NCBI GenBank assembly: GCA_012522875.1 | Contig: JAAYJP010000184.1 | Coordinates: forward strand, 1 to 8,130 | DNA from: Clostridiales bacterium | GTDB lineage: Bacteria > Bacillota > Clostridia > Christensenellales > Aristaeellaceae | Reading direction: 5' to 3' | DNA: 8,130 nt | In this document: piece after piece, positions 6,105 through 8,130 of the stretch | How the letters are laid out: every line of letters starts with the position of its first letter | Position numbering within the stretch: the stretch's first letter is position 1 | Made by a program: the position numbers and the translations under genes | Notes under the pieces: generated by a model | Seen by the model: only the letters and a program-made list of their open reading frames with translations | Database searches by the model: none | What the model was told of the DNA's origin: nothing

Positions 6105-6439
6105 GCCGCTATCAGGAGGGCCTGGCAGGCGAGGACCTGGCAGCCGATTATCTTCAGCAACTGGGCTTTTCCATCATCACCCGGCGCTACCGAAGCCGAG
6201 CCGGAGAAGTGGACCTGATTGTGCGCCAGGGACAGGTGGTGCACTTCGTGGAAGTCAAATACCGGCCAAAGGGACGTCTTGGCATGGGGCTAAAAGCTGT
6301 TACCCCCGACAAGCGCCGGCGGCTGAAGCTGACCGCCAGGCACTACCTGGCCAATCATCCCAGTCCCTATCGGATAAGCTGCCTGGAAATTACACGTGCC
6401 GGGGTATGGTTTTGCCCGGATATCTTGCATCAGATTTGA
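6101..6439 (+). CDS. yraN: YraN family protein (UPF0102), nuclease-like fold
   Basis: YraN proteins are small and poorly characterised, with a PD-(D/E)XK nuclease-like fold; they are often found beside rnhB, and a role in DNA processing is suspected but unproven. The 112-residue product shows the family N-terminus (YQEGLAGEDLAADYL, 4-18), the GEVDLI motif (35-40) and HFVEVKYR (48-55). D38, E51 and K53 form the presumed active-site signature and E11 may join it. Near the C-terminus relatives usually read RFDVV; here 91-95 is RISCL, so that Asp is missing. The ATG at 6101 overlaps the rnhB stop (ATGA). An earlier in-frame start lies inside rnhB and has no family match, so it is rejected. The next gene begins 10 bp after the stop. 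Confidence 0.93.
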   Translation: MSRYQEGLAGEDLAADYLQQLGFSIITRRYRSRAGEVDLIVRQGQVVHFVEVKYRPKGRLGMGLKAVTPDKRRRLKLTARHYLANHPSPYRISCLEITRAGVWFCPDILHQI

Positions 6440-6449
6440 AAGGCTGCCC

Positions 6450-8130
6450 ATGAAGAAGAAAGCACTGGTTTTCTCCCTGATCGTCCTGTCCATTCTGGCG
6501 GGAGTTTGGTTTTTTTTCGGAAATTCGGGGCAAAAAGCCGAAACCGGTGTGGAGTTGCTCAAAAACGGAAGTTTTGAGAGTGTCAGCGCGGAAGGCCTGC
6601 CCGAATACTGGCTTCCGGATGCCTATGTCAGGCTCCAGGGGGTAACAGAGTTTAAGGAGGCTGAGGGTCCCGAAGGCAATGCCGCCCAGATTGTCAGCCA
6701 CGAGCCCAATGATGCCCGCTTTTACCAAACAGTGGATGTGTTGCCCAACACCACTTACCGCTTGGCAGGCCGTGTGAAGGCTCTGGCCGAAGGGGGATTG
6801 GGGGCCAACCTGTCCATTGAGGATGTCTATGTGTTCTCCGAATCCCTTTATGATACTGGAGATGAGTGGCAGGAGATCACATTTTACGGCAAAACAGGTT
6901 CCACACAGAAAGAGCTCACCGTGTTTGCCCGGCTTGGGGGCTATTCCGGGGAATCCAGCGGCGTGGCGGCCTTTGACAGCCTCTCCCTGATGGCGGTCGC
7001 GGAAACACCGGAGGATGCTTATATCTCCTCGTGGGAAAAGCCGAACCGCGCGCCCGCGCCGGCTCAACCTCCGGCCGCGGCGCCGGCGGCGCCCTGGCTG
7101 GTGGCGGTGATGGCCCTTGGTGCGGCGATGCTTTATTGGTTCGCCAAAATGGCCGAGCGAGACAAGATCGCCCTTGAACAAAAAGGAAAGCCGAGGCTGA
7201 CCCGCAACCTGGTCATCATCCTGCTTTTTGCCGGCCTTACCCGCCTGGTGATGGCAGGGATAGTGACTGGCTTCCCGGTGGACATCGCCTGTTTCACCGG
7301 ATGGGCGGACCAGATGGCAAGCGTTGGCCCTTCCAACTTCTACATCAGCGATATCTTCAGCGATTATCCCCCCGGCTATATGCTGGTGCTCTGGCCCCTG
7401 GGCCTGATTGGACGGCTTTTTGGCACCGGCGCGAGTGTGATGACGGTGAAATTGCCGGCCATTCTTTGCGATCTTGGCATTATCACGCTGATTTATCTCG
7501 TTGCCCGCAAGCGATCGGGCAATCAGGCCGCCCGCTGGCTTTCCCTGCTGTACGCTTTCAATCCCCTGCCCTACCTTGCTGGCAGCGCCTGGGGCCAGGT
7601 GGACAGCGTCCCCTCCCTGCTGCTGGCTGCCGCCGTTTTGCTGATCATGGATGATAAGTGGCGTTTCGCCTTGCCTGTGTATGTGGTGTCGGTGCTTATG
7701 AAGCCCCAGTCCCTGATGGTGGGGCCGCTGGGGCTGGTGGCGCTCATCGTCCACCTGGTTTCCTCCAGGGACAAGGCCCGGTTCAAGGGCTTAGCCATTG
7801 GCGTGGGGCTATCCCTGGTGGCCGCAACCATGATCGTTTTGCCCTTCTTCAATGAACAGACCAGTTTCAAATGGCTTGTCGACCTGTACGGCGGCACCAT
7901 GAGCTACTACGACTACGCCACCGTAAACGCCACCAACCTCTATTTCCTGTTTGGAAAAAACTGGGTTGAAACCAGCGGATCCGCGCCTTTCTGGTTAAGG
8001 CTCACGGGTACGCTGACCATCCTCCTGCCGGTGGCCACGGCATGGGGCAGGTCCGGAAACAGGCAGGACAAGGGCTGGCTGGCAGGCGCTGCCTGCCTCC
8101 TGCCGGCGCTGGCGGTGCTGGTCCCTATGA
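6450..8130 (+). CDS. Membrane GT-C glycosyltransferase (Gpi18-like mannosyltransferase) with N-terminal carbohydrate-binding-like domain, partial
   Basis: This reading frame is open from ATG 6450 to the window end (560 codons, no stop). Layout: signal anchor (about 4-24, no lipobox); beta-rich domain (about 36-182) with CBM4/9-like features (LLKNGSFES 37-45, FYQTVDVLPNTTYRLAGRVKA 91-111, AAFDSLSL 173-180); Pro/Ala linker (200-215); membrane helix (about 215-232); basic cytoplasmic stretch; then a multi-helix membrane domain from about 253. The latter carries FPVDIACFTGWADQM (275-289), SDYPPGYMLVLWPLG (304-318) and GSAWGQVDSV (378-387), typical of COG5542 Gpi18-like mannosyltransferases; D278 in the first outer loop is the likely catalytic Asp of the GT-C fold. 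The topology puts the binding domain and active site on the same outer face. Such enzymes use polyprenyl-phosphate sugars; acceptor and sugar are unknown. The start has an AAAGG site, 10 bp after yraN. Confidence 0.85.
   Translation, partial: MKKKALVFSLIVLSILAGVWFFFGNSGQKAETGVELLKNGSFESVSAEGLPEYWLPDAYVRLQGVTEFKEAEGPEGNAAQIVSHEPNDARFYQTVDVLPNTTYRLAGRVKALAEGGLGANLSIEDVYVFSESLYDTGDEWQEITFYGKTGSTQKELTVFARLGGYSGESSGVAAFDSLSLMAVAETPEDAYISSWEKPNRAPAPAQPPAAAPAAPWLVAVMALGAAMLYWFAKMAERDKIALEQKGKPRLTRNLVIILLFAGLTRLVMAGIVTGFPVDIACFTGWADQMASVGPSNFYISDIFSDYPPGYMLVLWPLGLIGRLFGTGASVMTVKLPAILCDLGIITLIYLVARKRSGNQAARWLSLLYAFNPLPYLAGSAWGQVDSVPSLLLAAAVLLIMDDKWRFALPVYVVSVLMKPQSLMVGPLGLVALIVHLVSSRDKARFKGLAIGVGLSLVAATMIVLPFFNEQTSFKWLVDLYGGTMSYYDYATVNATNLYFLFGKNWVETSGSAPFWLRLTGTLTILLPVATAWGRSGNRQDKGWLAGAACLLPALAVLVPM

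Noticed and set aside
6390..7754. A 454-codon open frame on the minus strand
   Set aside because: It lies antisense to yraN and the glycosyltransferase, its translation is rich in His, Gln, Gly and Arg as expected of a shadow frame, and it has no recognisable domain. The plus-strand frame has clear family motifs.
1..8130. CRISPR array, tRNA/rRNA gene, transposase, defence or biosynthetic system
   Set aside because: No repeat-spacer pattern, no structural RNA signatures and no such proteins were found in either strand.

Overview
The window looks like chromosomal DNA from a moderately GC-rich Bacillota bacterium, probably a Clostridia-type lineage. This is an inference from the gene trio rbgA-rnhB-yraN, a typical firmicute arrangement, and from the protein sequences. 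The sugar-binding protein has a plain Sec signal peptide with no lipobox cysteine, which is unusual for a Gram-positive importer. No rRNA, tRNA, CRISPR array, insertion sequence or phage gene was seen.

Layout. The left half is on the minus strand. It is a complete three-gene sugar ABC importer operon read right to left: substrate-binding protein (4218-3304), double-domain ATPase (3237-1738) and permease (1689-385). A strong intrinsic terminator lies between the binding-protein gene and the ATPase gene and probably sets an excess of binding protein over transporter. Past the permease, about 370 bases of non-coding DNA hold a near-consensus leftward promoter (TTGACA, 17 bp, TATACT), several palindromes and the probable first codons of a further minus-strand gene at the left edge.

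A 414-base divergent intergenic region (4219-4632) separates the importer from the right half. It holds palindromes that are candidate operators for the importer, and a perfect TATAAT box facing rbgA.

The right half is on the plus strand: rbgA (ribosome-assembly GTPase), rnhB (RNase HII) and yraN (UPF0102 nuclease-fold protein), coupled by GTGA and ATGA stop/start overlaps. Ten bases further on begins a large membrane protein, still open at the right edge. It joins an extracytoplasmic carbohydrate-binding-like beta-sandwich to a GT-C glycosyltransferase of the Gpi18-like mannosyltransferase type. This fusion is the most unusual item here; the rest belongs to known families with some departures (a two-helix N-terminal extension on the permease, altered sugar-pocket residues in the binding protein, a degenerate first ATPase signature).

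Functionally, the left operon imports a sugar or sugar-like ligand. The right cluster combines ribosome biogenesis and nucleic-acid housekeeping with a cell-envelope glycosylation enzyme. I see no evidence of a new defence or mobile system.
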